Source: Mesorhizobium sp. M00.F.Ca.ET.216.01.1.1
GTDB lineage: Bacteria; Pseudomonadota; Alphaproteobacteria; Rhizobiales; Rhizobiaceae
NCBI RefSeq assembly: GCF_004010325.2
Contig: NZ_SADR02000001.1
Span: forward strand, 20,239-84,238
Length of the DNA stretch: 64,000 nt
Reading direction: 5' to 3'
A program made the position numbers and the translations under genes. The notes under the pieces are model-generated. The model worked only from the letters and a program-made list of their open reading frames with translations. It ran no database searches and was not told where the DNA came from. Each line of letters begins with the position of its first letter. Within the stretch, counting starts at the first letter, position 1. Below, piece by piece: positions 31,305 through 41,547 of this stretch.

Positions 31305-31868
31305 ATGGCACAGGAACGTAGGGATGGCGGCCGCGGCCGTGATCGCGAAGAGCGCGACGACGGCATGGTCGACAAGCTCGTCCACATCAACCGTGTCGCC
31401 AAGGTCGTCAAGGGCGGCCGGCGCTTCGGCTTTGCGGCACTCGTCGTCGTCGGCGACCAGAAGGGTCGCGTCGGCTTCGGCCACGGCAAGGCTCGCGAAG
31501 TGCCTGAGGCGATCCGCAAGGCAACCGAATCGGCCAAGCGTGACATGATTTTCGTGCCGCTGCGTTCGGGCCGCACGCTGCATCACGACGTCGAGGGACG
31601 CTGGGGCGCGGGGCGCGTTCTGCTGCGCGCCGCCAAACAGGGTACCGGCATCATCGCGGGCGGCCCGATGCGCGCTGTCTTCGAGACGCTCGGCATGCAT
31701 GACGTGGTCGCCAAGTCGATGGGGTCGTCGAACCCGTACAACATGGTTCGCGCCACCTTCGACGCGCTGAAGAGCCAGATGCATCCGAAGGATGTGGCTG
31801 CCGCGCGCGGCATCAAGTATTCGACCCTTCAGGCCCGCCGCGGCACCGCCGTTGCGGCCGAAGAATAG
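31305..31868 (+). CDS. rpsE: 30S ribosomal protein S5
   Basis: S5 lines the mRNA entry channel and affects fidelity. The 187-residue product has an Arg/Asp/Gly-rich N-terminal extension (residues 1-18) and the S5 core with [24 protein letters not shown] and [18 protein letters not shown] 31305 follows AAGGAACAGGAT; an in-frame ATG at 31275 lacks an RBS and would add ten residues not seen in the family. Confidence 0.97.
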   Translation: MAQERRDGGRGRDREERDDGMVDKLVHINRVAKVVKGGRRFGFAALVVVGDQKGRVGFGHGKAREVPEAIRKATESAKRDMIFVPLRSGRTLHHDVEGRWGAGRVLLRAAKQGTGIIAGGPMRAVFETLGMHDVVAKSMGSSNPYNMVRATFDALKSQMHPKDVAAARGIKYSTLQARRGTAVAAEE

Positions 31869-31893
31869 TCGACGCTGACCAGGGATTTTGACC

Positions 31894-32091
31894 ATGGCCA
31901 AGAAAGCAACCAAGACCATCACCGTCGAGCAGATCGGTTCGCCGATCCGCCGGCCGAAGGAGCAGCGTGCGACGCTGGTCGGCCTCGGCCTCAACAAGAT
32001 GCACAAGCAGCGCACGCTGGAGGACACTCCCTCGGTGCGAGGCATGATCGCTGCCGTTCAGCATCTCGTCCGCGTCGTGGACGAGGGCTGA
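31894..32091 (+). CDS. rpmD: 50S ribosomal protein L30
   Basis: L30 binds domain II of 23S rRNA. The 65-residue protein has [48 protein letters not shown] 31894 is chosen over an in-frame TTG two codons earlier because CAGGGA is spaced correctly for it. Confidence 0.97.
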   Translation: MAKKATKTITVEQIGSPIRRPKEQRATLVGLGLNKMHKQRTLEDTPSVRGMIAAVQHLVRVVDEG

Positions 32092-32113
32092 ACCAGAGCG
32101 CAGGAGAACTCAG

Positions 32114-32587
32114 ATGAAACTCAACGATCTGCGTGACAAGGACGGCGCGACGCATTCAAGGAAGCGTCTCGGCCGCGGCATCGGTTCCGGCTCGGGCAAG
32201 ACCGCCGGTCGCGGCGTCAAGGGCCAGAAGGCGCGCTCCGGCGTTGCCGTCAACGGCTTCGAGGGTGGCCAGATGCCGCTCTACCGGCGCCTGCCGAAGC
32301 GTGGCTTCAACAACATCTTCGCCAAGAGCTTCACCGTCGTGTCGCTGGCCCGCATCCAGGCCGCGCTCGACGCCAAGAAGCTCGACGCGAAGGCCACCGT
32401 GACGGCCGACGTGCTGGTCGCGGCCGGCGTCATTCGCCGCGCCAAGGACGGTGTGCGCATCCTCTCGGACGGCGACATCAAGACGAAGCTCGCCTTCGAC
32501 GTGGCCGGCGCCTCCAAGGCCGCTATCGAGAAGATCGAGAAGGCCGGGGGTTCGGTGAAGCTGCCCGAAAAGGCGGCCGCCGAGTAA
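32114..32587 (+). CDS. rplO: 50S ribosomal protein L15
   Basis: L15 is a late-assembly 50S protein. The 157-residue product begins [22 protein letters not shown] and has the Gly-rich [20 protein letters not shown] region and [35 protein letters not shown]. secY follows after a 194-base gap with a large palindrome. Confidence 0.99.
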   Translation: MKLNDLRDKDGATHSRKRLGRGIGSGSGKTAGRGVKGQKARSGVAVNGFEGGQMPLYRRLPKRGFNNIFAKSFTVVSLARIQAALDAKKLDAKATVTADVLVAAGVIRRAKDGVRILSDGDIKTKLAFDVAGASKAAIEKIEKAGGSVKLPEKAAAE

Positions 32588-32664
32588 CGTCAATTTGAAG
32601 TGCGACCGGCAAAGGTGGAATCCGTTTTTTTGCCTTCGATTTACGCTTTGATCCGATCAATATG

Positions 32665-32686
32665 GCGGCCGCGTCGACGCGGCCGC
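32665..32686. repeat. Perfect 22-base palindrome upstream of secY
   Basis: GCGGCCGCGTC is followed directly by its exact reverse complement. There is no T run after it. Just before it (about 32607-32633) lies CAAAGGTGGAATCCG followed by a T run and GCC, which looks like a decayed relative of the palindromic repeats at 30151 and 36898. Confidence 0.7.
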
Positions 32687-32781
32687 TTGCATGTTTGCAG
32701 TCCGGAGCTTATCTCGTGAGCTTCGATGATACGCGCCGCCTGAGCTGCGGGCATCGAGCGTGACCAAGCGGAGAATCAGGC

Positions 32782-34122
32782 ATGGCTTCGGCTGCTGAAC
32801 AACTAGCCTCGAATCTGAATTTCTCGGCCTTCGCCAAGGCGGAGGATCTGAAGAAGCGTATCTGGTTCACCATCGGCGCGCTGCTCGTTTACCGCCTCGG
32901 CACCTACATCCCGCTTCCCGGCATCAATCCCGACGCTTTCGCCCAGGCCTTCTCCTCGCAGAGCAAGGGCGTGCTCGGCATGTTCAACATGTTCGCCGGC
33001 GGCGCCGTGCAGCGCATGGCGATCTTCGCCCTCGGCATCATGCCCTACATCTCCGCCTCGATCATCATGCAGCTGATGACCTCGGTCATCCCGTCGCTGG
33101 AATCGCTGAAGAAGGAAGGCGAGCAGGGCCGCAAGATCATCAACCAGTATACGCGCTACGGTACCGTGCTCTTGGCGCTGGTCCAGGCCTATGGCATTTC
33201 GGTCGGGCTGGAGGGCGGTAACGGCATCGTCAACGATCCCGGTATGTTCTTCCGCATTTCGACCGTCGTCACGCTGGTCGGCGGCACCATGTTCCTGATG
33301 TGGCTCGGCGAGCAAATCACCGCCCGCGGCATCGGCAACGGCATCTCGCTGATCATCTTTTCCGGCATCGTCGCCGGCCTGCCGCGCGCTATCTCGGGCA
33401 CGCTGGAACTCGGCCGCACTGGCGCGCTGTCGACCGGACTGATCCTGGCGATCATCGTGCTCGCCATCGTCGTCATCGGCTTGATCGTGTTCTTCGAGCG
33501 CGCCCAGCGCCGCCTGCTGATCCAGTATCCGAAACGCCAGGTCGGCAACCGTATGTTCCAGGGCGACACCTCGCACCTGCCGTTGAAGCTCAACACCTCC
33601 GGCGTCATTCCGCCGATCTTCGCCTCGTCGCTGCTGTTGCTGCCAGCAACCGTCGCCGGCTTCTCGCAGACCACCAACATGCCCGCATGGGCCAGCACCA
33701 TCCTGGCCTCCCTCGGCCATGGCCAGCCGCTCTATATGGCGTTCTATGCGGCGATGATTGTGTTCTTCGCCTTCTTCTACACGGCGATCGTCTTCAACCC
33801 GAAGGACACCGCCGACCAGCTCAAGAAGCATTCGGGGTTCATTCCGGGCTATCGTCCGGGCGAGCGCACCGCCGATTACATCGACTATGTTCTCACGCGC
33901 ATCACCGTCGTCGGTGCCATCTATCTGGTGCTGGTGTGCCTGCTGCCCGAGTTCCTGATTTCAGCGACTGGCGTACCATTCTACCTTGGTGGCACTTCGC
34001 TCCTGATCGTGGTCAGTGTAACGCTCGATACGGTGGCGCAGATTCAGGGTCACCTGATCGCGCACCAGTATGAGGGCCTGATCAAGAAGTCGAAGCTGCG
34101 TGGGGGGAAGAAGGCCAGATGA
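32782..34122 (+). CDS. secY: Preprotein translocase channel SecY
   Basis: SecY is the inner-membrane protein-conducting channel. The 446-residue product has ten predicted membrane helices; visible signatures are the plug-side start [34 protein letters not shown]-like cytoplasmic loops, and the long loop [23 protein letters not shown] before helix 9. It pairs with SecE encoded at 3697. Its stop overlaps the adk start in ATGA. Confidence 0.98.
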   Translation: MASAAEQLASNLNFSAFAKAEDLKKRIWFTIGALLVYRLGTYIPLPGINPDAFAQAFSSQSKGVLGMFNMFAGGAVQRMAIFALGIMPYISASIIMQLMTSVIPSLESLKKEGEQGRKIINQYTRYGTVLLALVQAYGISVGLEGGNGIVNDPGMFFRISTVVTLVGGTMFLMWLGEQITARGIGNGISLIIFSGIVAGLPRAISGTLELGRTGALSTGLILAIIVLAIVVIGLIVFFERAQRRLLIQYPKRQVGNRMFQGDTSHLPLKLNTSGVIPPIFASSLLLLPATVAGFSQTTNMPAWASTILASLGHGQPLYMAFYAAMIVFFAFFYTAIVFNPKDTADQLKKHSGFIPGYRPGERTADYIDYVLTRITVVGAIYLVLVCLLPEFLISATGVPFYLGGTSLLIVVSVTLDTVAQIQGHLIAHQYEGLIKKSKLRGGKKAR

Positions 34123-34739
34123 GGTTGATTTTGCTTGGGCCGCCGGGGGCGGGCAAGGGGACACAAGCACAAAGACTGGTAGAAAAACACGGCATACCCC
34201 AGCTTTCCACTGGGGACATGCTGCGTGCCGCCGTCCAGGCCGGCACGGAAGTTGGCAAACGCGCCAAGGCTGTGATGGATGCTGGCGAACTGGTTTCCGA
34301 CGCTATCGTCAACGCCATTGTGGCCGAGCGTATCGATCAGGCCGATTGCGCAGAGGGCTTCATTCTCGACGGCTACCCGCGCACGTTGGTGCAAGCCGAC
34401 GCGGTTGAATCGATGCTCTCCGACCGCGGACTGGATCTCGACGCCGTCATCGAATTTGTCGTCGACGACAAGGTGCTGGTTGGTCGAATCGTCAAGCGAG
34501 CCGAAGAGGCAAAAGCTGCCGGTCTGCCGGTGCGTAAGGACGACAATCCGGCGGTCTTCGAAGATCGCCTGAAGGAGTACTACAAGAAAACGTCGCCGCT
34601 GATCGGCTACTACTATGCCAAAGGTAAGCTCAGGGGTGTCGACGGCATGGCCGACATCGACACGGTGACGAAAGAGGTCGAAGCGGTGCTCAGGGCGGCG
34701 ACCCAAGGGGCTGCGCAGAGAAAGAACGATTACGCTTGA
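34119..34739 (+). CDS. adk: Adenylate kinase
   Basis: Adk equilibrates ATP + AMP and 2 ADP in the cytoplasm. The 206-residue product has the P-loop [10 protein letters not shown] at residues 7-16, the AMP site [10 protein letters not shown] near 30, and [14 protein letters not shown] near 81 (DGYPR motif). The LID is short with no Cys, so no zinc site. It overlaps secY by four bases, the usual arrangement, and is followed after 176 bases by rpsM. Confidence 0.98.
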   Translation: MRLILLGPPGAGKGTQAQRLVEKHGIPQLSTGDMLRAAVQAGTEVGKRAKAVMDAGELVSDAIVNAIVAERIDQADCAEGFILDGYPRTLVQADAVESMLSDRGLDLDAVIEFVVDDKVLVGRIVKRAEEAKAAGLPVRKDDNPAVFEDRLKEYYKKTSPLIGYYYAKGKLRGVDGMADIDTVTKEVEAVLRAATQGAAQRKNDYA

Positions 34740-34915
34740 CTGCAGCGGCCCGCTGGGGTATGGCGGCCCGTCTTCCTATCAGGCATGAGGCTTGCTTGTC
34801 CGCAAGGGCAAGGCAGCCGCTTTGAACTGGGAAACTCCCGCAAGGGCCGGCCTCCACCGGACGCGGGGCAACTTGAAGCGCCGGCTCGTCCGGCCCATAT
34901 GGAGAAGAGAAGAAT

Positions 34916-35284
34916 ATGGCTCGTATAGCCGGCGTTAACATTCCGACGAATAAGCGCGTCGTCATCGCGCTTCAGTACATTCACGGCATTGGCAAGAAGT
35001 TCGCCCAGGAGATCGTCGACAAGGTCGGCATCCCGGCCGAGCGCCGCGTCAACCAACTCACCGACGCCGAAGTGCTGCAGATCCGCGAGACGATCGACCG
35101 CGACTACCAGGTCGAGGGCGACCTGCGCCGCGAAGTGTCGATGAACATCAAGCGGCTCATGGACCTCGGCTGCTACCGCGGCCTGCGTCACCGTCGCTCG
35201 CTGCCGGTTCGCGGCCAGCGCACGCATACCAATGCGCGCACCCGCAAGGGTCCGGCCAAGTCGATCGCCGGCAAGAAGAAGTAA
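34916..35284 (+). CDS. rpsM: 30S ribosomal protein S13
   Basis: S13 forms intersubunit bridges from the 30S head. The 122-residue product begins [26 protein letters not shown] and ends with [39 protein letters not shown]. No rpmJ gene lies between secY-adk and this gene. Confidence 0.99.
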   Translation: MARIAGVNIPTNKRVVIALQYIHGIGKKFAQEIVDKVGIPAERRVNQLTDAEVLQIRETIDRDYQVEGDLRREVSMNIKRLMDLGCYRGLRHRRSLPVRGQRTHTNARTRKGPAKSIAGKKK

Positions 35285-35345
35285 TTTGTGAATGGTGAAG
35301 TCGTGAAATGGTGAATGGCCCGACCATTCACTATTCACAATTTAC
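35285..35345. repeat. Inverted GTGAAT-type repeat between rpsM and rpsK
   Basis: Left side carries TTGTGAATGGTGAA and TGGTGAATGG, right side the complements CCATTCAC and TATTCACAA, so several overlapping hairpins are possible around 35285-35345. It is more AT-rich than the flanking genes and looks like a dispersed small element. Confidence 0.65.
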
Positions 35346-35398
35346 GTGGTGGAGCCGCTGGCATTACGGCGGTGTAGAGATCAACTGAAAGGACTGTC

Positions 35399-35788
35399 AT
35401 GGCCAAGGAAGCCGCTCGTGTTCGCCGTCGCGAACGCAAGAACATCTCGTCGGGCGTTGCCCACGTCAATTCGACCTTCAACAACACGATGATCACCATC
35501 ACCGACGCACAGGGCAATTCCATTGCCTGGTCGTCAGCGGGAGCCCAGGGCTTCAAGGGTTCGCGTAAGTCGACCCCGTTCGCTGCCCAGATGGCTGCCG
35601 AGGACGTTGCCAAGAAGGCTCAGGAACACGGTATGCGCATGCTCGAAGTTGAGGTCTGCGGACCCGGCTCCGGTCGTGAATCCGCGTTGCGCGCCCTGCA
35701 GGCGGCTGGCTTCACCATCACCTCGATCCGTGATGTGACGCCGATCCCGCACAATGGCTGCCGCCCGCGCAAGAAGCGCCGCGTCTAA
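35399..35788 (+). CDS. rpsK: 30S ribosomal protein S11
   Basis: S11 lines the mRNA exit platform. The 129-residue product has [24 protein letters not shown] and [18 protein letters not shown], ending [33 protein letters not shown]. Confidence 0.99.
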   Translation: MAKEAARVRRRERKNISSGVAHVNSTFNNTMITITDAQGNSIAWSSAGAQGFKGSRKSTPFAAQMAAEDVAKKAQEHGMRMLEVEVCGPGSGRESALRALQAAGFTITSIRDVTPIPHNGCRPRKKRRV

Positions 35789-35889
35789 GAAATTACCGAA
35801 CACCGCGAGAACGCCAGAGGCGTTCCGCCGCGGTATTCCAGGTCGCCCGCCACGATTGGATGGTGGCGGGGCAACGGAAGGAAAGCATC

Positions 35890-36900
35890 ATGATCCAGAA
35901 AAATTGGCAGGAACTGATCAAGCCGAACAAGATCGAGTTCTCGTCGAAGAAGAAGACGCTGACCACGCTGGTCGCGGAACCGCTCGAGCGTGGCTTCGGC
36001 CTCACCCTCGGCAACGCGCTGCGTCGCGTGCTTCTGTCTTCGCTGCGCGGTGCGGCTGTGACCGCCGTGCAGATCGACGGCGTTCTGCATGAATTCTCGT
36101 CCATCGCCGGTGTGCGCGAGGACGTGACCGATATCGTGCTCAACATCAAGGAAATCGCCATCCGCATGGAAGGCGACGGCCCCAAGCGCATGGTCGTGCG
36201 CAAGCAGGGACCGGGCGCTGTTCTCGCCGGCGACATCCAGACGGTCGGCGACGTCGAGATCCTCAACCCCGACCACGTCATCTGCACGCTGGACGAGGGC
36301 GCTGAAATCCGCATGGAATTCACGGTCGACACCGGCAAGGGTTACGTGCCGGCCGAGCGCAATCGCGCCGAAGACGCGCCGATCGGCCTTATCCCGGTCG
36401 ACAGCCTTTACTCGCCGGTCAAGAAGGTCTCCTACAAGGTCGAGAACACCCGCGAGGGCCAGGTTCTGGACTACGACAAGCTGACTATGACCATCGAGAC
36501 CGACGGTTCGATCTCGGGCGAGGACGCGGTGGCTTTCGCCGCCCGCATCCTGCAGGACCAGCTTGGCCTGTTCGTCAATTTCGACGAGCCGCAGAAGGAA
36601 GTCGCTGCCGAGCAGGTGACCGAACTTGCCTTCAACCCGGCACTGCTCAAGAAAGTCGACGAGCTCGAGCTTTCGGTGCGTTCGGCCAACTGCCTGAAGA
36701 ACGACAACATCGTCTATATCGGCGACCTGATCCAGAAGACCGAAGCCGAGATGCTGCGCACCCCGAACTTCGGCCGCAAGTCGCTGAACGAGATCAAGGA
36801 AGTCCTGGCGGCAATGGGCCTGCACCTCGGTATGGAAGTGCCGGACTGGCCGCCGGAAAACATCGAAGACCTCGCCAAGCGTTACGAAGATCAATATTGA
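35890..36900 (+). CDS. rpoA: DNA-directed RNA polymerase subunit alpha
   Basis: RpoA dimerises to start core assembly and contacts activators and UP elements by its C-terminal domain. The 336-residue product has the N-terminal assembly domain with [23 protein letters not shown] (about 31-53) and the C-terminal domain with [19 protein letters not shown] and [20 protein letters not shown] 35890 after GGAAGGAAAGCATC is the family start; an in-frame start at 35860 adds ten unlikely residues. The stop codon overlaps a palindromic repeat. Confidence 0.99.
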   Translation: MIQKNWQELIKPNKIEFSSKKKTLTTLVAEPLERGFGLTLGNALRRVLLSSLRGAAVTAVQIDGVLHEFSSIAGVREDVTDIVLNIKEIAIRMEGDGPKRMVVRKQGPGAVLAGDIQTVGDVEILNPDHVICTLDEGAEIRMEFTVDTGKGYVPAERNRAEDAPIGLIPVDSLYSPVKKVSYKVENTREGQVLDYDKLTMTIETDGSISGEDAVAFAARILQDQLGLFVNFDEPQKEVAAEQVTELAFNPALLKKVDELELSVRSANCLKNDNIVYIGDLIQKTEAEMLRTPNFGRKSLNEIKEVLAAMGLHLGMEVPDWPPENIEDLAKRYEDQY

Positions 36901-36943
36901 GCATGATCCCGAAAAGTTGCAGACTTTTCGGACAAGATCATGC
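36898..36943. repeat. Palindromic intergenic repeat, copy 3 (rpoA-rplQ gap)
   Basis: Arms GCATGATC (36901-36908) and GATCATGC (36936-36943) with a perfect inner stem CCGAAAAGT/ACTTTTCGG and loop TGCAG. It begins within the rpoA stop codon, whose GA forms the first bases of the element. Confidence 0.88.
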
Positions 36944-36996
36944 GGCTAACCAACTGAGGCTGTGGCCTCTTGAACCCGGAATGAAGGAGAAGGGCC

Positions 36997-37428
36997 ATGC
37001 GCCACGGATTTAAAGGCCGCCGGTTCGCCCGCAGCATTAGCCATCGCAAGTCGATGTTTGCCAACCTTGCCGTGTCGCTGCTCGAGCATGAGCAGATCGT
37101 CACCACCCTGCCGAAGGCGAAGGATTTGCGTCCGATTGTCGAAAAGCTGGTGACGCTCGGCAAGCGCGGCGACCTGCATGCGCGCCGCCAGGTGATTGCC
37201 CAGATCGGCAATGAAGTCGTCGTCAAGCGCCTGTTCGATACCATCGCGCCGCGCTACGCCACCCGCAACGGCGGCTACCTGCGCATCATGAAAGCGGGCT
37301 TCCGCCATGGTGACAATGCCGCGATGGCGGTCATCGAATTCGTCGACCGCGACACCTCGGCCAAGGGCGCCGGCGACCGCGCCCGCATTGAGGCAGAAGG
37401 CACCGACGAGGAAGCCGCAGCAGCGTAA
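36997..37428 (+). CDS. rplQ: 50S ribosomal protein L17
   Basis: L17 lies at the tunnel exit. The 143-residue product begins [34 protein letters not shown] and has [22 protein letters not shown]; the acidic, Ala-rich tail is a common alphaproteobacterial extension. RBS GAAGGAGAAGGGCC. Last gene of the ribosomal block; a strong terminator follows. Confidence 0.99.
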   Translation: MRHGFKGRRFARSISHRKSMFANLAVSLLEHEQIVTTLPKAKDLRPIVEKLVTLGKRGDLHARRQVIAQIGNEVVVKRLFDTIAPRYATRNGGYLRIMKAGFRHGDNAAMAVIEFVDRDTSAKGAGDRARIEAEGTDEEAAAA

Positions 37429-37452
37429 GCTTCGGCTTTCTCAAAAGCGTTT

Positions 37453-37475
37453 AAGGGGCCTGCGGGCCCCTTTTT
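37453..37475 (+). terminator. Intrinsic terminator ending the ribosomal cluster
   Basis: GGGGCC and GGCCCC pair over loop TGCG, followed by TTTTT, 27 bases after rplQ. Confidence 0.9.
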
Positions 37476-37614
37476 CGTTCTGAAAAGCAACGAGGTGCAG
37501 TTACGCCGATTTTGTCTTGCCGAGCTTTTAGGCCAAATAATCGGATTTTCAGCGGCTTAGCCTTTCATTTTGCACAATCGTCGGGACAATGGCGCCCGAT
37601 TTGGAGGATTCGGA

Positions 37615-39102
37615 ATGCGCGTCAAACGGCTGTCCCTTGTTCTAATCTGCGCCTTGATGGCGCTGGCAGTCGTGCCGGCGGCCAGGCAGGCGCTGGCCGA
37701 AGACGCCAAGACCGATCCAGGCCTGTCCGATGTGCTGACCGACCTGCTGCATGGCGTCGAAGGCGAAAACGCCACCTCCGGTCCGGACAAGCGCGTGCCG
37801 TTCGGCCGCGAAGAAGTGCAGCTTTCCTTTGCGCCGCTGGTCAAGCAGACGGCGCCGGCCGTGGTCAATGTCTATGCCTCGCAAACGGCCAAGGTGACGT
37901 CGCCTTTCGAGGGCGATCCGTTTTTCGAGGAGTTCTTCGGCCGCTCGCAGCCGCGTGCGCAGTCCTCGCTCGGCTCCGGCGTGCTGGTCGATCCGACAGG
38001 CGTGATCGTCACCAATTTCCACGTCATCAAGGAGGCCGACCAGGTCAAGGTCGCGACCGCAGATGGGCGTGAATTCGACAGCAAGGTGCTGCTCAAGGAC
38101 GAGACGCTCGATCTCGCTGTGCTCAAGATCTCGTCCGACAAGCCATTTCCGGTGATCGCCATCGGCGATTCCGACGCGCTCGAGGTCGGCGACCTGCTGC
38201 TGGCCATCGGCAACCCCTTTGGCGTCGGCCAGACTACCACCAGCGGCATCGTTTCGGCGCTGGCGCGCAGCCACATCGGCGTTTCCGATTCCAGTTTCTT
38301 CATCCAGACCGACGCCGCCATCAACCCTGGCAATTCCGGCGGCGCGCTGATCAACATGGGCGGCCAGCTGGTCGGCATCAACACGGCGATCTACAGCCGC
38401 AGCGGCGGCTCGATCGGCATCGGCTTTGCCATCCCTTCGAACATGGTTCGCGCTTTCGCCGATGCAGCCAAGGCAGGGCTCGAATTCTTCGAGCGGCCCT
38501 ATATCGGCGCCGAATTCGAGGCGGTGACGCCGCAGATCGCCGAATCCCTCGCCATGGACAAGCCTGCCGGCGCACTGGTTTCGTCGGTCGAAGAGGCTGG
38601 GCCGGCCGCCAAGGCCGGTCTCAAGCCCGGTGATGTCGTGCTGTCGCTCAATGGCAAGGCGGTCGAGAGCATCGAGGCGCTGGATTACCGGATGGCGACG
38701 CTGTCGATCGGGACCAATGCCAGCTTCGGCGTGCTGAGCAAGGGTCAGCAGGCGACGATGGACATCGCCCTCGAGCGCGCGCCGGAAGGCGCCAGGGCCG
38801 CGGAAGTGACGCTGCATGGCCGCAGCCCGTTTTCCGGCGCCAAGGTTGCGGAGTTGTCGCCCCGGCTTGCCCAGCGGCTTGGCATCCGCACGGACGTCAA
38901 GGGCGTCACCGTGGTCGACATCAATCGCGATTCGCCGGCCGCGGATTTCGGCTTTCAGCCGGGCGACATTGTGCGTGAGGTCAACGGCATGACAATCGAC
39001 ACCGCAGCAACCCTGGAACAGGTCGCCAGGCAGGATACGCGCTGGTGGCGCTTTACCGTCGAGCGCGGCGGGCAGATACTGCGCCAGGTGTTGCGTTACT
39101 GA
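37615..39102 (+). CDS. Periplasmic Do-family serine protease (DegP/DegQ-like)
   Basis: A 495-residue HtrA-type protease that would degrade or chaperone misfolded envelope proteins. The N-terminal signal peptide (about residues 1-28, cleaved after QALA) is followed by a trypsin-like domain with His in VTNFHVIKEAD (near 138), Asp in DLAVLKIS (near 168) and Ser in GNSGGALI (near 241), then two PDZ domains (about 280-370 and 395-490) with GLKPGDVVLSLNGK and GFQPGDIVREVNG. ATG 37615 follows TTGGAGGATTCGGA; the in-frame ATG at 37570 lacks an RBS. Position between rplQ and rarA is typical of Rhizobiales. DegP and DegQ cannot be told apart by eye. Confidence 0.93.
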   Translation: MRVKRLSLVLICALMALAVVPAARQALAEDAKTDPGLSDVLTDLLHGVEGENATSGPDKRVPFGREEVQLSFAPLVKQTAPAVVNVYASQTAKVTSPFEGDPFFEEFFGRSQPRAQSSLGSGVLVDPTGVIVTNFHVIKEADQVKVATADGREFDSKVLLKDETLDLAVLKISSDKPFPVIAIGDSDALEVGDLLLAIGNPFGVGQTTTSGIVSALARSHIGVSDSSFFIQTDAAINPGNSGGALINMGGQLVGINTAIYSRSGGSIGIGFAIPSNMVRAFADAAKAGLEFFERPYIGAEFEAVTPQIAESLAMDKPAGALVSSVEEAGPAAKAGLKPGDVVLSLNGKAVESIEALDYRMATLSIGTNASFGVLSKGQQATMDIALERAPEGARAAEVTLHGRSPFSGAKVAELSPRLAQRLGIRTDVKGVTVVDINRDSPAADFGFQPGDIVREVNGMTIDTAATLEQVARQDTRWWRFTVERGGQILRQVLRY

Positions 39103-39147
39103 GTACTGTCCTGGAAAAGAGGTCGTGCTCCAACCAAATAGAAGTGC

Positions 39148-40458
39148 ATGGCCGATCTGTTCAGCGTCGATGAACCGGAAAAGGCGCCGCCCGGCCGGCC
39201 GCTGGCCGACTGGTTGCGCCCGAAGAACCTTGGCGAGGTCGTCGGTCAGGAGCATCTGACCGGCTCCGACGGCGCGCTGACGAGGCTGATCGGCTCCGGT
39301 TCGCTCGGCTCGATGATCTTCTGGGGACCACCCGGCACGGGCAAGACCACGGTCGCGCGGCTGCTTGCCGGCGAAACCAGCCTTGCCTTCGAGCAGATCT
39401 CGGCGGTGTTTTCCGGTGTTGCCGACTTGAAGAAGGTGTTCGAGGCGGCGAAGCTGCGTCGCTCCAATGGCCGCCAGACGCTGCTGTTCGTCGACGAGAT
39501 CCATCGCTTCAACCGTGCCCAGCAGGACGGTTTTCTGCCGGTTATGGAAGACGGCACCGTCGTGCTGGTTGGCGCCACCACCGAAAACCCGTCTTTCGAG
39601 CTCAACGCCGCGCTTTTATCCCGTGCGCGCGTGCTGGTCTTCCATTCGCTCGGTGAGGAGAGCATCGCCAAACTGCTGGAACGCGCAGAAGAGGCCGAGG
39701 GCAGGGCGTTGCCACTCGACGACGAGGCGAGGGCGATGCTCATCCGCATGAGTGATGGCGACGGCCGCGCGGCGCTGACGCTGGCCGAGGAAGTATGGCG
39801 CGCCGCAAAGTCCGGCGAAGTGTTCGGAGCCGAGGACCTGCAGCGCATCGTCCAGCGACGCGCGCCGATCTACGACAAAGGCCAGGACGGCCACTACAAT
39901 CTTATCTCGGCGCTGCATAAGTCGGTGCGCGGTTCCGATCCCGATGCCGCACTTTATTATCTCGCTCGCATGTTCGACGCCGGTGAGGATCCGCTTTATC
40001 TCGGCCGCCGGCTGGTACGCATGGCGATGGAGGACATCGGATTGGCCGACCCGCATGCCTTGGTCGTCGCCAATGCCGCCAAGGATGCCTATGACTATCT
40101 AGGCTCGCCGGAGGGCGAACTCGCCTTCGCCGAGGCTACCGTCTATCTTGCGACGGCGCCGAAATCCAACGCCGTCTACACAGCGTTCAAGGCCGCCACA
40201 CAGGCGGCAAAGGAGTTCGGCTCGCTGCTGCCGCCCAAGCACATTCTCAATGCGCCGACCAAGCTGATGAAAGAGGAAGACTACGGCGCGGGCTACCGCT
40301 ACGACCATGACGAGCCGGACGCCTTTTCCGGCCAGGACTATTTTCCCGAAAAGATTGGCCGGCAGACATTTTATGACCCGCCCGAGCGCGGCTTCGAGCG
40401 CGATATCAGGAAGCGGCTGGACTATTGGGCGAAGCTGCGCGCCGAGCGGGAAAAATAG
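39148..40458 (+). CDS. rarA: Replication-associated recombination protein A (RarA/MgsA AAA+ ATPase)
   Basis: RarA is the bacterial homologue of Mgs1/WRNIP1, acting at stalled forks in the cytoplasm. The 436-residue product has Walker A GPPGTGKTTVAR (about 60-71), Walker B LLFVDEIHRFN (near 112), sensor 1 GATTENPSFELN (near 135), and the C-terminal tetramerisation part with IYDKGQDGHYNLISALHKSVRGSDPDAALYYLARM. It begins 45 bases after the protease gene and is probably co-transcribed with it. Confidence 0.96.
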   Translation: MADLFSVDEPEKAPPGRPLADWLRPKNLGEVVGQEHLTGSDGALTRLIGSGSLGSMIFWGPPGTGKTTVARLLAGETSLAFEQISAVFSGVADLKKVFEAAKLRRSNGRQTLLFVDEIHRFNRAQQDGFLPVMEDGTVVLVGATTENPSFELNAALLSRARVLVFHSLGEESIAKLLERAEEAEGRALPLDDEARAMLIRMSDGDGRAALTLAEEVWRAAKSGEVFGAEDLQRIVQRRAPIYDKGQDGHYNLISALHKSVRGSDPDAALYYLARMFDAGEDPLYLGRRLVRMAMEDIGLADPHALVVANAAKDAYDYLGSPEGELAFAEATVYLATAPKSNAVYTAFKAATQAAKEFGSLLPPKHILNAPTKLMKEEDYGAGYRYDHDEPDAFSGQDYFPEKIGRQTFYDPPERGFERDIRKRLDYWAKLRAEREK

Positions 40459-40716
40459 GCTTGCACGGCCGTGCGGTCCTTACCCTTTGGGACGCCGCCA
40501 CGTTGGTTGCGGGGAGAAAATGGGACGAACTGGGCCTGCCGGCGGTCCACTGGACATCTGGTTTGGCGCGTCGGCAGTGTCTCATATCAGTCACAGTACT
40601 GTGATGTGTACGGCGGAACAAAAAAACCTTATCACAACGCGTGGCTCGGCTCGGGGACGTTGCCAAGTTTTGGCGAAAACATTTTCAGAACGGAATCGCG
40701 CACGGCGCGTAGAAAC

Positions 40717-41547
40717 ATGACAAAGAAACTTCGCAAATCCCTTCGGCAGTTCGCCATAGCGGTCCCGCTTCTTGCGCTTGGCTTCTATTTCATTCCGATC
40801 CTGACGACGCTTTTCATCGTCCTCGGCCTGATCGACGTGCTGCGCAACGACAGGAAGGATTGGGGGCTGTTCAGCCGTTATTTCCTCGGCAACGGCATCT
40901 TCACCTGGCTGCTTTCGCCGTTCAACCTGCTGGTCGACCTGCTGTGCTACAGGAACCGGGGTGTCTGGAAGCTGGAGCAGTTTCCGGCGGACTATCAGCG
41001 TGAAGTCAACGAGGTCCTCGACGTCTTCAAGGCACGCAAAGACGAGATCATCGCCGATATCGACGCCAATTTCGGCACCGGCCGGCGCGGCATGTATGTC
41101 TATCAGTGGTATGGCAAGCACAGAATAGACAACGTTGCCGAATTCAACAAGGATTTCAAATACGTAAAGACGATCGCCGTTTCAGTCTTCAGCAAGCGTG
41201 AATCGACCTCGTACCACTTTGGACCGCTACGGCTCAGCCTGCGGATCCTCTACAATCTCGTCCCGGTCAAATCGGAAATCTTCGTCGAATGCGGCAATGC
41301 CAAGAACTACTGGTACGACAATCCGCTGTTCATTTTCGACGACACGCTGCTGCACCGCTCGGTCAACGAGTATGACGGGCGCCGCTACTGCGTGTTCATG
41401 GACATAATCCGCCCATCGCCGTTTCCCGGCCTCATCTCGGCGCTTCTCGCCATTGTCTCGGTCAGCGTCGAGCGGATCAATTCGATGTTCTACAAGAATT
41501 GGAAGATGATCGGTTCCAGCAAGCCGAAAAAGGTCGGAACGACCTGA
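40717..41547 (+). CDS. Membrane-anchored aspartyl/asparaginyl beta-hydroxylase-like protein
   Basis: A 276-residue protein. Residues 10-40 and about 55-72 are hydrophobic and look like two membrane helices near the N-terminus. The rest matches the Asp/Asn beta-hydroxylase fold (Fe(II)/2-oxoglutarate dioxygenases): YHFGPLRLSLRI (near 167) supplies a His and Arg, and FDDTLLHRSVNEYDGRRYCVFMDIIRP (near 206-232) is the DDxxxH-like core with the second metal His and the 2-oxoglutarate Arg. Substrate unknown; lipid-A or ornithine-lipid hydroxylases of the same superfamily are one possibility. ATG 40717 is the first start beside the hydrophobic segment; an open frame extends to 40471 but that part looks non-coding. 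It stands between rarA and rluC, and no RBS is strong. Confidence 0.72.
   Translation: MTKKLRKSLRQFAIAVPLLALGFYFIPILTTLFIVLGLIDVLRNDRKDWGLFSRYFLGNGIFTWLLSPFNLLVDLLCYRNRGVWKLEQFPADYQREVNEVLDVFKARKDEIIADIDANFGTGRRGMYVYQWYGKHRIDNVAEFNKDFKYVKTIAVSVFSKRESTSYHFGPLRLSLRILYNLVPVKSEIFVECGNAKNYWYDNPLFIFDDTLLHRSVNEYDGRRYCVFMDIIRPSPFPGLISALLAIVSVSVERINSMFYKNWKMIGSSKPKKVGTT

Noticed and set aside
37642..39504. 620-codon minus-strand frame across the Do-like protease gene
   Set aside because: Antisense shadow; the + strand carries a complete signal peptide, catalytic triad and PDZ domains.
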